Notes: a model not told the origin generated them from the sequence alone. A stretch of 9,055 nt of DNA from Halovenus sp. (GCA_003551265.1 PUMG01000216.1:1-9055), one strand, 5' to 3'; numbered from the stretch's first letter, positions 1-6,351 are shown. Numbers and translations are program-made.

Positions 1-207
1 ATACTTCTCCCGGAGCACGAGCAGGGCGTATGTCCGATCCTCGTCGAGTGACCAGATCGTGGCCGTGGCGAGTCTGGCGTTGACGTGATCATCGGCGACC
101 ACGTCCGGGTGTGTGGTGTCGATGTGCCAGAGTGTCGCTTCTTCGGACTGAAAGAGCGGAAGCGGATCGAGGTGCTCGGACTTGAGATGTTCGGGCGTCA
201 GTTCCAT
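1..207 (-). CDS. Unrecognised acidic protein, N-terminal 69 residues (runs off left edge)
   Basis: Reading the minus strand from the ATG at 207-205 gives an uninterrupted frame of 69 codons to the window edge, starting MELTPEHLKSEHLDPLPLF and including LWHIDTTHPDVVADDHVNA and a beta-strand-like TYALLVLREKY. The composition is acidic and the codons end mostly in G or C, as in true haloarchaeal genes. I do not recognise a family. The start is supported by a TATA-like element on the minus strand (CGATTATAGT, 240-231) about 26 nt upstream, which would give a transcript beginning at or just before the ATG, the common leaderless arrangement in haloarchaea. It is transcribed divergently from the small gene at 289. 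The C-terminal part is outside the window, so the length and any domain are unknown. Confidence 0.75.
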   Translation of the reverse strand, partial: MELTPEHLKSEHLDPLPLFQSEEATLWHIDTTHPDVVADDHVNARLATATIWSLDEDRTYALLVLREKY

Positions 208-228
208 ACGTGGTTCGTACGGCTGGCG

Positions 229-240
229 AAACTATAATCG
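229..240 (-). promoter_or_regulatory. TATA-like box of a divergent promoter region
   Basis: The minus strand reads CGATTATAGT at 240-231. Its centre lies about 26 nt before the ATG at 207, the spacing expected for a leaderless archaeal start. On the plus strand the same bases read CTATAATCG and could serve the gene at 289 with a short leader. The call rests on position and AT content inside a GC-rich gap only. Confidence 0.4.
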
Positions 241-288
241 GCCCCAATTCGGGAAATCCTGAAGAAGAGCTACCGCGAACGAACAGTC

Positions 289-542
289 ATGGCCGACTAC
301 ATCGTGGAACTCAAAGACTCGGTCTTTCGCGAGACACCACTCACGGAGGGGGATTTCGATGATGAGCGTCGACTCGCCTTCGACTCGAAAGCGGACGCAG
401 AGGAGTGGGTGACTGAACAGAACCGAGAACACACGAGCAGGGGCAACTCACGCTCCACACCGCCCATCCGGCTGACACGTCGGACGTCGACGCCTACGTC
501 GTCTTCCAGCCGGTGAAAGGCGTCTGGGTCCCAGATTCGTAG
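289..542 (+). pseudogene. Small unrecognised haloarchaeal gene with a one-base frame break
   Basis: The frame from ATG 289 begins MADYIVELKDSVFRETPL and continues with acidic haloarchaeal-looking sequence (DDERRLAFDSKADAEEWVTEQ) to about codon 48. After that it turns into Ser/Thr/Arg-rich out-of-frame sequence. From about 432 the frame one base back reads HEQGQLTLHTAHPADTSDV, then DAYVVFQPVKGVWVPDS and a TAG at 540-542, which looks like the true C-terminus. The switch falls at an ACACAC run (430-434 area), so loss of one base by slippage is the simplest explanation. A programmed -1 frameshift or an assembly error are alternatives. The repaired product would be about 84 residues. I do not recognise it. 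It lies divergent from the gene at 207 and 65 nt before the SWIM gene. Confidence 0.6.
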
Positions 543-567
543 GCACACAGCCCCAAACGTCCACTAC

Positions 568-577
568 AGTATTACTA
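568..577 (+). promoter_or_regulatory. Possible TATA box for the SWIM gene
   Basis: AGTATTACTA lies 30-39 nt before the ATG at 607, the most AT-rich stretch of the short gap. A transcript starting about 25 nt downstream would have only a few leader bases. No Shine-Dalgarno is visible before the ATG, which agrees with near-leaderless translation. The match to the archaeal TATA consensus is weak. Confidence 0.3.
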
Positions 578-606
578 CGGACCCAGGCCATAGATACGTT
601 ACAAGG

Positions 607-2448
607 ATGGCGGGTTCCGACCCAACACTCACGGAGGCAGCAGTCCGGGATCTGGCACGTCCACAGTCATACGACCGGGGGGAGAACTACTACGACGAGG
701 GTGCCGTCGTCGAACTCGTCCGGCGCGGCGAGACGATTCGAGCGGCGGTTGAAGGCAGCCAGTACGAGCCCTACCAGGTGCGGATCGAGCTCGACGAAAC
801 CGGGGTCGTCGACACGGCGTGTTCCTGTCCGTACGATCACGGTGGGATTTGTAAGCACCGTGTCGCCGTCCTCCTGACGTATGTCCGTGATCCAGACAGG
901 ATCGACCAGCGACCACCAGTCTCCGAACTGGTCGCCAACGCGGACCCCGAGGATCTCCGTGACGTTCTCGTCGACCTCGTCGAGAGTCGCCCGGAGCTGG
1001 CAGAGCAGGTTGAGTCCTGGCTCGAAACAGTTCGGTCCGAAGAGGCGGATGATGACGCTCGCGACCACACGCCCGACATCAATCGGGAGTCGATCCGCCA
1101 GCAGGTGCAGTACATTCTCCGTCCCACCGAGGGACGTAGCGCCCACGCGTACGACCCGTATGAGGCCGTCGAAACTGACGTCGAGAAGTTGCGAAACCTG
1201 CTCGACCAGGCAGGGACAGCCGTCGAGGCTGGCAACGGCGAGACAGCACTGGATATCCTCGAACCGTTGGCCGACGAACTGATGGACGGGGAGTGGGTCG
1301 ATCTCTCGTACGATGATCGAGGAGAGATCTTCGAGTTTTTCGACGAGGTCGACCGAGTACTGGCCGAAGCATTGCTCACGGCCGACCTCTCGGAAGCCGA
1401 GCGTGCCGACTGGGAGGATCGCCTCTGGGAGTGGGAACAGGAAATGGGAGGCTATACCCACCAGCCACCGTACAGCGTCGCCCTCGAAGCGGCACAGCGA
1501 GGCTGGGACTTCGAGCCGGTCCAGCGGGCGATGCAGGGCGACATCGGCTACGCGGACCTCTGGAAGGACGATCCGCCGTGGTATGCCGAGGACTTCGTCA
1601 GGGCCCGACTCAACGTTCTCGAACGCCAGGGCCGCATCGAGGAGTACCTGAACCTGGCAGAGGCTACGGACCTGATCGACGACTACGTCACTATGCTCGT
1701 CGAGGAGAATCGGATCGACGAGGCAATCGAGTACGGCCAACGCAACCTGTACTCCCCAGACGAAGCACTCACGCTGGCCAAAGCCCTTCGGGAACACGAC
1801 CGGCCGGAGGCCGCTCTGGAGGTCGCCCAGCACGGATTGACCCTCGACGACAGCAGCGGGCAAGCGGAGTTGGCCGAGTGGCTCCGTGATAGAGCTAACA
1901 GCATGGGCGACTCCGAGATTGCGCTGGAGGCAGCTATCGCCGCGTTCGACGCCTCGCCGACGCTTGCGGCCTATCAGGCTACAGAGGAACTCGCTGGCGA
2001 GGAGTGGCCGACCATCCGCGAGGAGCTACTGGAATCGCTTGCAGACAAAGACACGAGACAGCGGACTGCGCGACGACACGTCGAGATTTTCCTATACGCG
2101 GAGCGATACGACAAGGCCATCGCCATCGCGGACCGCTTTTCGGATTACAAGGTCGTGGAGCCGGTCGTTGAGGCTGTCTGGGAGGAGCACCCCCACTGGA
2201 CGATCGACGCCTGCAAGGAGCAGGCCGAGCCGATCATCGATGGGGGACAGTCTCAGCGGTATCACCATGCGGTTGACTGGCTGGAGTACGCGGGAAAGGC
2301 AGCCCAGGCGGCAGGAACCCTCGACGAGTGGCGTGCCTACGTGGAGGACTTACGAGACGAGCACTATCAGAAGTACAAGTTGCGACCGATGCTGGAGGAT
2401 CTGTTGGAGGAGTTCAAAGGGCGAACGCATACCAAAGATTATGACTAA
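607..2448 (+). CDS. SWIM zinc-finger protein with C-terminal helical repeats
   Basis: This is an intact 613-residue protein. The N-terminal 90 residues follow the usual layout before a SWIM module (SYDRGENYYDEGAVVELVRRG, then beta strands), followed by the zinc ligands Cys72-x-Cys74-x7-Cys82-x-His84 in ACSCPYDHGGICKHRVAVLL, a perfect CxCx7CxH SWIM pattern. SWIM modules are known to bind zinc and are thought to mediate DNA or protein contacts. Residues from about 105 onward are acidic and almost wholly alpha-helical, with TPR/HEAT-like pairs (for example EALTLAKALREHDRPEAALEV and DKAIAIADRFSDYKVVEPVVE). The C-terminus (WRAYVEDLRDEHYQKYKLRP) looks like the end seen in bacterial SWIM-family proteins. 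It has no signal peptide or membrane segment, so it is probably cytoplasmic. The next gene starts inside its stop codon, indicating an operon. The molecular role of this family is not established. Confidence 0.9.
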   Translation: MAGSDPTLTEAAVRDLARPQSYDRGENYYDEGAVVELVRRGETIRAAVEGSQYEPYQVRIELDETGVVDTACSCPYDHGGICKHRVAVLLTYVRDPDRIDQRPPVSELVANADPEDLRDVLVDLVESRPELAEQVESWLETVRSEEADDDARDHTPDINRESIRQQVQYILRPTEGRSAHAYDPYEAVETDVEKLRNLLDQAGTAVEAGNGETALDILEPLADELMDGEWVDLSYDDRGEIFEFFDEVDRVLAEALLTADLSEAERADWEDRLWEWEQEMGGYTHQPPYSVALEAAQRGWDFEPVQRAMQGDIGYADLWKDDPPWYAEDFVRARLNVLERQGRIEEYLNLAEATDLIDDYVTMLVEENRIDEAIEYGQRNLYSPDEALTLAKALREHDRPEAALEVAQHGLTLDDSSGQAELAEWLRDRANSMGDSEIALEAAIAAFDASPTLAAYQATEELAGEEWPTIREELLESLADKDTRQRTARRHVEIFLYAERYDKAIAIADRFSDYKVVEPVVEAVWEEHPHWTIDACKEQAEPIIDGGQSQRYHHAVDWLEYAGKAAQAAGTLDEWRAYVEDLRDEHYQKYKLRPMLEDLLEEFKGRTHTKDYD

Positions 2449-3229
2449 CTCAGAGGACACAGAGCGATTCGTTATCGAAGTCAGCCGCGTGGGGACTGTC
2501 GATCATATTGTCGACTTGGAAGCCGAACCAGCGGACAGGTCGCCATACTCGCCTCGGAGAGACTTGCTAGGCGAGAAGCTGTGCGATCGGAGTTCGCGCT
2601 CACCTGCAAGCGAATACGTCGAACTTCGGGATTACGCCGACTGGAAAGATCTCGGCAAGACGGCATTCGAAGGCGATGCGCCGGACGAAGTGTGTTCGTA
2701 TTGCTGGGCTGCGGTAGTAGAGAACATCGAGAGAGAAGAACGGAACGCAAGCGAGGAGATAGACGAGCGCGTCGGGACAGTTGGATACCGTCTTCGGTGG
2801 AAACAGAAGGGGCGTGCCCGCGATGAATGGTACGACATCGTTGTTCGGCCGGAGACGACCATAGCAGAACTCGATAGACTCATTTGTCGGTTCACCACGC
2901 TCGATAACTTCCATCTTCGTATGTACGGTCTCGAAGATGAGTACATAGACTCGACACTCGACGTTATCCCGGACCACCAGTTCGCTGAAGTCGACGATCC
3001 CTCATACACGAAGGCAAGCGAGATGACGATTGCCGACGTCGCCGAACGCGCAGCGCTCTGGGAAGGGGACCGGCTCAGCATGGTCTACGATTTTGGAACT
3101 CCTTCGCACTACTACTGCATCGTCAAGGAAGTGTACGATTTAGACGAAATCCAAAATTTTCTCGAAGAACGTGACCCGACCGTAGCGACCGTGACAGCCG
3201 CGATCATCGACGAGAAACGACCCTTGTAA
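2441..3229 (+). CDS. pRiA4b ORF-3-like domain protein
   Basis: The protein has 262 residues. The frame is open far upstream, but that part overlaps the SWIM gene and has non-haloarchaeal composition. The ATG at 2441 overlaps the SWIM stop by 8 nt (ATGACTAA) and gives the acidic start MTNSEDTERFVIEV, so translational coupling is likely. Residues 115-232 match the plasmid pRiA4b ORF-3-like family: a strand (YDIVVRPETTIAELDRLI), then FHLRMYGLEDEYI, a MTIADVAE segment, and the hallmark MVYDFGTPSHYYCIVKEV, where most members have YDFGDxWxH. Here the Trp and His are shifted or replaced (TPSHYY), so this member is divergent. Residues 1-110 are not recognised and contain one CSYC pair (85-88), which could be half a metal site. 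Family members are often carried near mobile elements and their biochemical function is unknown. Confidence 0.85.
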   Translation: MTNSEDTERFVIEVSRVGTVDHIVDLEAEPADRSPYSPRRDLLGEKLCDRSSRSPASEYVELRDYADWKDLGKTAFEGDAPDEVCSYCWAAVVENIEREERNASEEIDERVGTVGYRLRWKQKGRARDEWYDIVVRPETTIAELDRLICRFTTLDNFHLRMYGLEDEYIDSTLDVIPDHQFAEVDDPSYTKASEMTIADVAERAALWEGDRLSMVYDFGTPSHYYCIVKEVYDLDEIQNFLEERDPTVATVTAAIIDEKRPL

Positions 3230-3252
3230 TGGCCACGATCGGATAGTTGCCC

Positions 3253-3263
3253 CGCTCTTTTTC
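3253..3263 (+). terminator. Possible T-run transcription terminator
   Basis: The plus strand reads CGCTCTTTTTC shortly after the stop of the pRiA4b-like gene. Archaeal transcription commonly ends at short T-runs without a stable hairpin. It lies 26 nt before the next start, so it may only attenuate transcription into the C2H2/TPR gene. Confidence 0.25.
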
Positions 3264-3288
3264 ACCGGACTCCTCGAACACTCGACCA

Positions 3289-4380
3289 ATGGCCGACTGC
3301 CCGTACTGCGAGCAATCCTTCGCGGACGAATCCGAGATCCGCAAGCATCTCTATGAAGCCCACGAGTACGACGAACTGGGGCGGATCGACACCAAGCGGG
3401 TTGACCAGTACATCGACGATCACGACCTCGAAGAAAGCGACGACGATACCACCCGTGCCCAGCAAGACGCGGACGAAGCGGTACACATGTCCCGGGGGAC
3501 CGACCGCCATTCGGATGAACGGTGGGAGTTGCATGACGTACAAGCACTATCGACGGAGGAAATTCGGGACAAGCTTGCCGAGCACGGTATCGATACGACT
3601 GAGGAGTCGTTCCGTGACCGTGCGGCCGAGGTTGACTCCGCGATGACCCTCGCCGACCAGTGGGAAATCGACCATGACGTCGACGCGTCAGGGTACGATC
3701 GAGATTTTATCTGGATGGCAGCTGAAGTCCTCTGGAGCCGGTGGGCACCTGATCTCCCCTATCAGGAGCGAATCTACGACCTAGTACAGGAAGGTCGAGA
3801 ACTTCGGGAGCAGGGGGACGACGCCGAAGCTTGCCAGCGGTGGCTGACTGCCTGGGAAACCATTATCGCTGTCACGCCGGACGACATCACGACACTCGAG
3901 GCCGCTGACGATCACCTCCCGAATGTACTCTCCCTGGAAGCATTCCTGCGATCACTCGACAACGACCTTGCCACCCTGGCAGCGGACGATCCGACCTATC
4001 ACGAGCGACGCCTCAAGTTCTGTCGGGAGGTCTATACCCAATTTCCGGATGCACCTGACGAGCTGCTCCTTGACTTCCGCCATTTCGTCGCTGACTCGCT
4101 GACAGAGCTGGGACGACTGGACGAGAGCAGAAACGAGTTCAAGACGCTCATTCGGGACTACCCCGAAGATCCCTGGGCGTACAAGAAACTCGCAGATAGC
4201 TACTGGCAGGATGAAGCTGACGAGCCAACAGTCGAAGAGTTGGAACGCGCTGCCAAACTGTACCAGCAGGCCCTAGACGCCGAAGGTTCCCTCGAACAGC
4301 CATCAGCCGTCTCTGACCGGATCGACGACCTCGAACGCCGATTGGCTGACGTGGACACGTCCGAGACACAAGAGGGATAG
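3289..4380 (+). CDS. C2H2 zinc-finger protein with TPR-like C-terminal half
   Basis: The chosen start is the ATG at 3289, giving 363 residues and putting the finger at the very N-terminus. A TTG at 3247 in the same frame would add 14 residues of non-acidic sequence and is unlikely. Residues 4-25 form a C2H2 finger, Cys4-x2-Cys7-x12-His20-x4-His25 (MADCPYCEQSFADE...RKHLYEAH). An acidic, probably disordered linker runs to about residue 80. Residues 85-200 contain a segment (EEIRDKLAEHGIDTTEESF, DFIWMAAEVLWSRWAPDLP, then a WLTAWE helix) that resembles, from memory, the conserved core of bacterial and archaeal helical-repeat proteins often annotated with SEC-C motifs. That assignment needs a profile search. 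Residues 263-330 look like TPR units (DSLTELGRLDESRNEFKTLI, WAYKKLADSYW). No catalytic motif is visible. It follows the SWIM and pRiA4b-like genes on the same strand, 59 nt downstream. Confidence 0.85.
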   Translation: MADCPYCEQSFADESEIRKHLYEAHEYDELGRIDTKRVDQYIDDHDLEESDDDTTRAQQDADEAVHMSRGTDRHSDERWELHDVQALSTEEIRDKLAEHGIDTTEESFRDRAAEVDSAMTLADQWEIDHDVDASGYDRDFIWMAAEVLWSRWAPDLPYQERIYDLVQEGRELREQGDDAEACQRWLTAWETIIAVTPDDITTLEAADDHLPNVLSLEAFLRSLDNDLATLAADDPTYHERRLKFCREVYTQFPDAPDELLLDFRHFVADSLTELGRLDESRNEFKTLIRDYPEDPWAYKKLADSYWQDEADEPTVEELERAAKLYQQALDAEGSLEQPSAVSDRIDDLERRLADVDTSETQEG

Positions 4381-4603
4381 GTGGTCTCTGTCGACTGATT
4401 CACATCCGAGGTCCACACTCGTCATCAGACAATCCATTTCTCCCGCTTAACCAACAGTGTACAGATCTATCGGGCATTCGTTGGTTAACTTCGTCCAGCG
4501 ACTTGGATCTGTTCTACGGCCAGGATTGAGCGCGTCCTGCATCGGTCGATAGGTGGTTTCGGCCTCCCCGAATATCTTGAAGTCAGGATGCGTATTGGTC
4601 AGC
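4381..4603. other. Intergenic region between the C2H2/TPR gene and the CcbP-type gene
   Basis: About 220 nt. It holds palindrome copy 1 (4447-4488) and, near its end, the AT-rich element GAATATCTTG (4570-4579). That element is about 30 nt before the ATG at 4604 and could be the TATA box for a near-leaderless transcript. I see no convincing open frame on either strand: the minus-strand frame over 4447-4659 shadows the CcbP-type gene and the palindrome. Confidence 0.5.
4447..4488. repeat. Large palindrome, copy 1 (TTAACCAAC / GTTGGTTAA)
   Basis: A perfect 9-bp inverted repeat: TTAACCAAC at 4447-4455 and GTTGGTTAA at 4480-4488, separated by 24 nt. The distance between arm starts is 33 bp, close to three helical turns. 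The same arms recur at 6215-6255 with a different 23-nt spacer. It lies in the gap after the C2H2/TPR gene and about 115 nt before the interrupted CcbP-type gene. It could be an operator, a recombination site or an RNA hairpin. Confidence 0.85.
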
Positions 4604-4960
4604 ATGACGCCGGTCGAGAAGGACGAGGAGCGGGAAGAGCGCATCAAGATGCGGATCATCGTCGATACTTACAGCCCTGAAGAGCAAGCGTGGGGATAGT
4701 ACGCGTATCTGGACGACACGATGGACTTCCCGTTCGAAGCACGCTGTGTCACCGAGCGAGAGGAGTCACCGCTAGAGGAAGGCGAAACAGTACGCGTAGT
4801 TGGGATGTCCCCGACAGATCCGACTCTCAGCCAGATGTTCGTGACGATAGAGTGGATGGACAGAGAACTTGGCGTGCCACTGGAGCAACTGGAGTCGATC
4901 GAAGCCAATAGTAACACGGACCAAGCGATCGCGGACTGGCAGTACTGGCTCGATCGCTGA
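4604..4960 (+). pseudogene. CcbP-type calcium-binding protein gene interrupted by an in-frame TAG
   Basis: From ATG 4604 the frame gives MTPVEKDEEREERIKMRIIV, then DTYSPEEQAWG, a TAG at 4697-4699 (codon 32), and continues in the same frame YAYLDDTMDFPFEARCVTE, the acidic EGETVRVVGMSPTDPT, MFVTIEWMDRELGVPLEQL and AIADWQYWLDR to the TGA at 4958-4960. The whole, 118 codons, matches the CcbP calcium-binding family end to end in order and length. In that family the residue after the Gly is normally Trp (GWYxYL), so the TAG most simply reflects TGG to TAG. A restart at ATG 4721 would give a 79-residue product, but no Shine-Dalgarno is visible there. It could be a dead gene, a suppressed amber or a sequencing error. 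CcbP proteins bind calcium through acidic residues in the cytoplasm. Nothing around it suggests a partner. Confidence 0.8.
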
Positions 4961-5061
4961 CAACCAAACCCCTCGATAGAAAATCCCCAACTACAGAAAG
5001 ACAGAGACGTGCTTCACCAGATCCCGGACAACCCACATATTGAATCCGGTCGGGAACGTCC

Positions 5062-5070
5062 GAGGTGATA
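5062..5070 (+). promoter_or_regulatory. Strong Shine-Dalgarno before the 39-codon ORF
   Basis: GAGGTGAT at 5063-5070 ends 4 nt before the ATG at 5075 and is complementary over 8 bases to the conserved archaeal 16S rRNA 3' end (ATCACCTC). Most starts in this window lack such a site, so it supports real translation from 5075. An AT-rich ACATATTGA (5034-5042) upstream may be the TATA box. Confidence 0.6.
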
Positions 5071-5074
5071 CTGA

Positions 5075-5194
5075 ATGCAAGTCGAATTCGACGACGGAAC
5101 GCTCCCCAGGATGGAGGAACTACTCGTCGACTTCTGGGCGAGCGCAAACGAGTACTGGGAGGCCGTCGGCGGCGATCCGCCGCGGCCGTACTGA
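5075..5194 (+). CDS. Small 39-residue ORF upstream of the HVO_A0114-like gene
   Basis: ATG 5075 to TGA 5192-5194 encodes MQVEFDDGTLPRMEELL, then a helix VDFWASANEYWEAVGGDPP and RPY. It is acidic, has mostly G/C third positions and a very good Shine-Dalgarno. It is too short for most gene finders. It lies 33 nt before the HVO_A0114-like gene, a position where haloarchaea often carry a small toxin-like gene of the TumE (DUF6516) type. The helix could correspond to the C-terminal helix of such a protein, making this either a remnant or a genuinely small antitoxin-like peptide. I cannot decide between these, and the family assignment is a weak guess. The frame directly upstream (4961-5066) is open but has no convincing coding character. 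Confidence 0.45.
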   Translation: MQVEFDDGTLPRMEELLVDFWASANEYWEAVGGDPPRPY

Positions 5195-5227
5195 CCGTCC
5201 ACCACCCGCCACCACTACACTCCAAAA

Positions 5228-5644
5228 ATGACCACGCTCCACATCACCGTTGGCGACCGAGAACAGGTCCGTGAGGACGCACTCCAGTTCGTCCACGCCG
5301 CCGAGACGGACACGCTCGACAACCAAGACGGGGCGGCGACACTACAGTTCGGAACCTACGACGATCTCGTTGACAGCCTCACCCCGCTCCGTCTCGAGCT
5401 CATTCAGGCGATCGCCGAACACGCACCCGAAAGTATGCGGGAGGCCGCGCGCCTCGTCGACCGTGATGTGTCCGATGTCCATTCGAATCTGAAGCACTTG
5501 GAAACGCTGGGTATTCTTGAACTGAAAGAAGGTGGCCCCGGCGGGGCAATGCAACCCATCGTCCCGTTCGACCGGATCGAGATGCACATCGACTACCCGC
5601 TCATCAACGATATCGATGGGGATGAAGCATCGGTGAGCGCATAG
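5228..5644 (+). CDS. HVO_A0114-like winged helix-turn-helix DNA-binding protein
   Basis: The protein has 138 residues. It starts MTTLHITVGDREQVREDAL, has an acidic connector with LQFGTYDDLVDSLTPLRLEL, and a winged helix-turn-helix at about residues 51-103: helix LRLELIQAIAEHAP, then SMREAARLVDRDVSDVHSN with recognition helix LKHLETLG and a wing ILELKEGGPGG. The order and key phrases (TPLRLELIQAI, REAARLVDRDV, VHxNLxxLxxLG) match the haloarchaeal proteins named after HVO_A0114, which are thought to be DNA-binding partners of small toxin-like genes. It would act as a transcriptional regulator, probably of its own operon. It sits between a 39-codon ORF (33 nt upstream) and a ribbon-helix-helix gene (17 nt downstream), so the three are likely cotranscribed. 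No Shine-Dalgarno is visible. The gene is intact. Confidence 0.85.
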   Translation: MTTLHITVGDREQVREDALQFVHAAETDTLDNQDGAATLQFGTYDDLVDSLTPLRLELIQAIAEHAPESMREAARLVDRDVSDVHSNLKHLETLGILELKEGGPGGAMQPIVPFDRIEMHIDYPLINDIDGDEASVSA

Positions 5645-5661
5645 CCCCAGCACGCAGAGCA

Positions 5662-5921
5662 ATGTCCGAAGAGAAAACCCGGGTCGAGTTCGACGCCCCG
5701 AAGTCTCTCGTCGAACGCATCGATACCGTCGCTGAGGTTCTCGATATCCCACGAACCCGGCTTCTCATCGACGCTCTAGAGAACAAACTCGACGAACTCG
5801 CAACCGAGGAAACGGTCCGCCGGCGATTGACCAGACCTCCGCCATACCCGAACTCAAGGACGATCTCCCAAGCGATGATACCTTCTACGACGGCGAGGTT
5901 GCTGAGGTCGCGTTAAATTAA
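5662..5921 (+). pseudogene. Ribbon-helix-helix (CopG/Arc-type) gene with frame break or internal deletion
   Basis: From ATG 5662 the product starts MSEEKTRVEFDAPKSLVERI, with a short strand RVEFDAP and two helices (SLVERIDTVAEVLD, RTRLLIDALENKLDELA), a typical ribbon-helix-helix DNA-binding fold. After ETVRRRL (about codon 57) the frame becomes Pro/Ser/Arg-rich and stops at 5914-5916. The frame one base back, from 5823, instead reads AIDQTSAIPELKDDLPSDDT, FYDGEVAEVALN and TAA 5919-5921, an acidic haloarchaeal C-terminus. Full-length relatives I recall are longer between these two blocks, so an out-of-frame internal deletion at CGGCGATTGA is at least as likely as a single-base loss. In haloarchaea such genes are usually antitoxins followed by a toxin gene. 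No toxin follows here. Confidence 0.65.
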
Positions 5922-5968
5922 GCAGAATTCGCAGATAGTGATTTGGTCGACCCGGTTAACAATACACC

Positions 5969-5977
5969 GTTTATAAT
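5969..5977 (+). promoter_or_regulatory. Orphan TATA-like element
   Basis: GTTTATAATC is the best TATA-box match of the window (TTTATAA at 5970-5976), inside a run of about 40 bases of very low G+C. Because TTTATAA reads TTATAAA on the other strand, it could fire either way. No gene starts at the expected 25-30 nt downstream on the plus strand. Confidence 0.35.
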
Positions 5978-6214
5978 CATTAAATTATCAAAAGACCATC
6001 ACTATCGCAGATACCGTTCAAAACCGGCCGTTCAGCGGATCGATTCTAGAGAAGATCTCGTCATAGACTCATCCCAAATCGCCAGACTGCGACCGAACTT
6101 GCCACTAACTTAACGCGACCGTTGCTGAATGGAACGCCTCGGGTTCGTCTGAATCATCTGATAGCGTCTAACGACAGGGACTCGCGGTATGTGGCCAGAC
6201 GTCACTGTTACGTC

Positions 6215-6255
6215 TTAACCAACATTCGGTGTGCATCTCCGGATGTGTTGGTTAA
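6215..6255. repeat. Large palindrome, copy 2 (TTAACCAAC / GTTGGTTAA)
   Basis: TTAACCAAC at 6215-6223 and GTTGGTTAA at 6247-6255 are arms identical to those at 4447-4488, here with a 23-nt spacer (arm starts 32 bp apart). The spacers differ, apart from scattered matches such as ATCT and CGG, so the arms rather than the centre are conserved. It lies in non-coding sequence about 290 nt before tnpB and 330 nt after the ribbon-helix-helix remnant. Confidence 0.85.
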
Positions 6256-6351
6256 TATCGGGTCACTGATTTCGGAAATCGTTCCGGAAGCCCCACGACG
6301 ACGAACAATAAGCCAGAACATAGCGTTGAGAACGCTCTTCGAACTAATTTG

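Noticed and set aside
667..1863. Long open frame on the minus strand inside the SWIM gene (398 codons)
   Set aside because: It is antisense to a well-supported gene in high-GC DNA, where such shadow frames are common. The sequence has no recognisable domain and lacks the acidic haloarchaeal composition.
1886..2440. N-terminal extension of the pRiA4b-like gene
   Set aside because: The extension overlaps the SWIM gene out of frame and is Ser/Arg/Thr-rich shadow sequence. The ATG at 2441, overlapping the SWIM stop, is the natural start.
4447..4659. 70-codon minus-strand frame next to the first palindrome
   Set aside because: It overlaps the palindrome and the 5' end of the CcbP-type gene, has no family match and its composition is not typical of haloarchaeal proteins.
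5922..6113. Read-through continuation of the ribbon-helix-helix frame as a toxin gene
   Set aside because: The frame is open for 63 codons but begins right after a TAA, has no start codon and uses non-haloarchaeal codons. A run of this length is not improbable by chance in AT-richer DNA.
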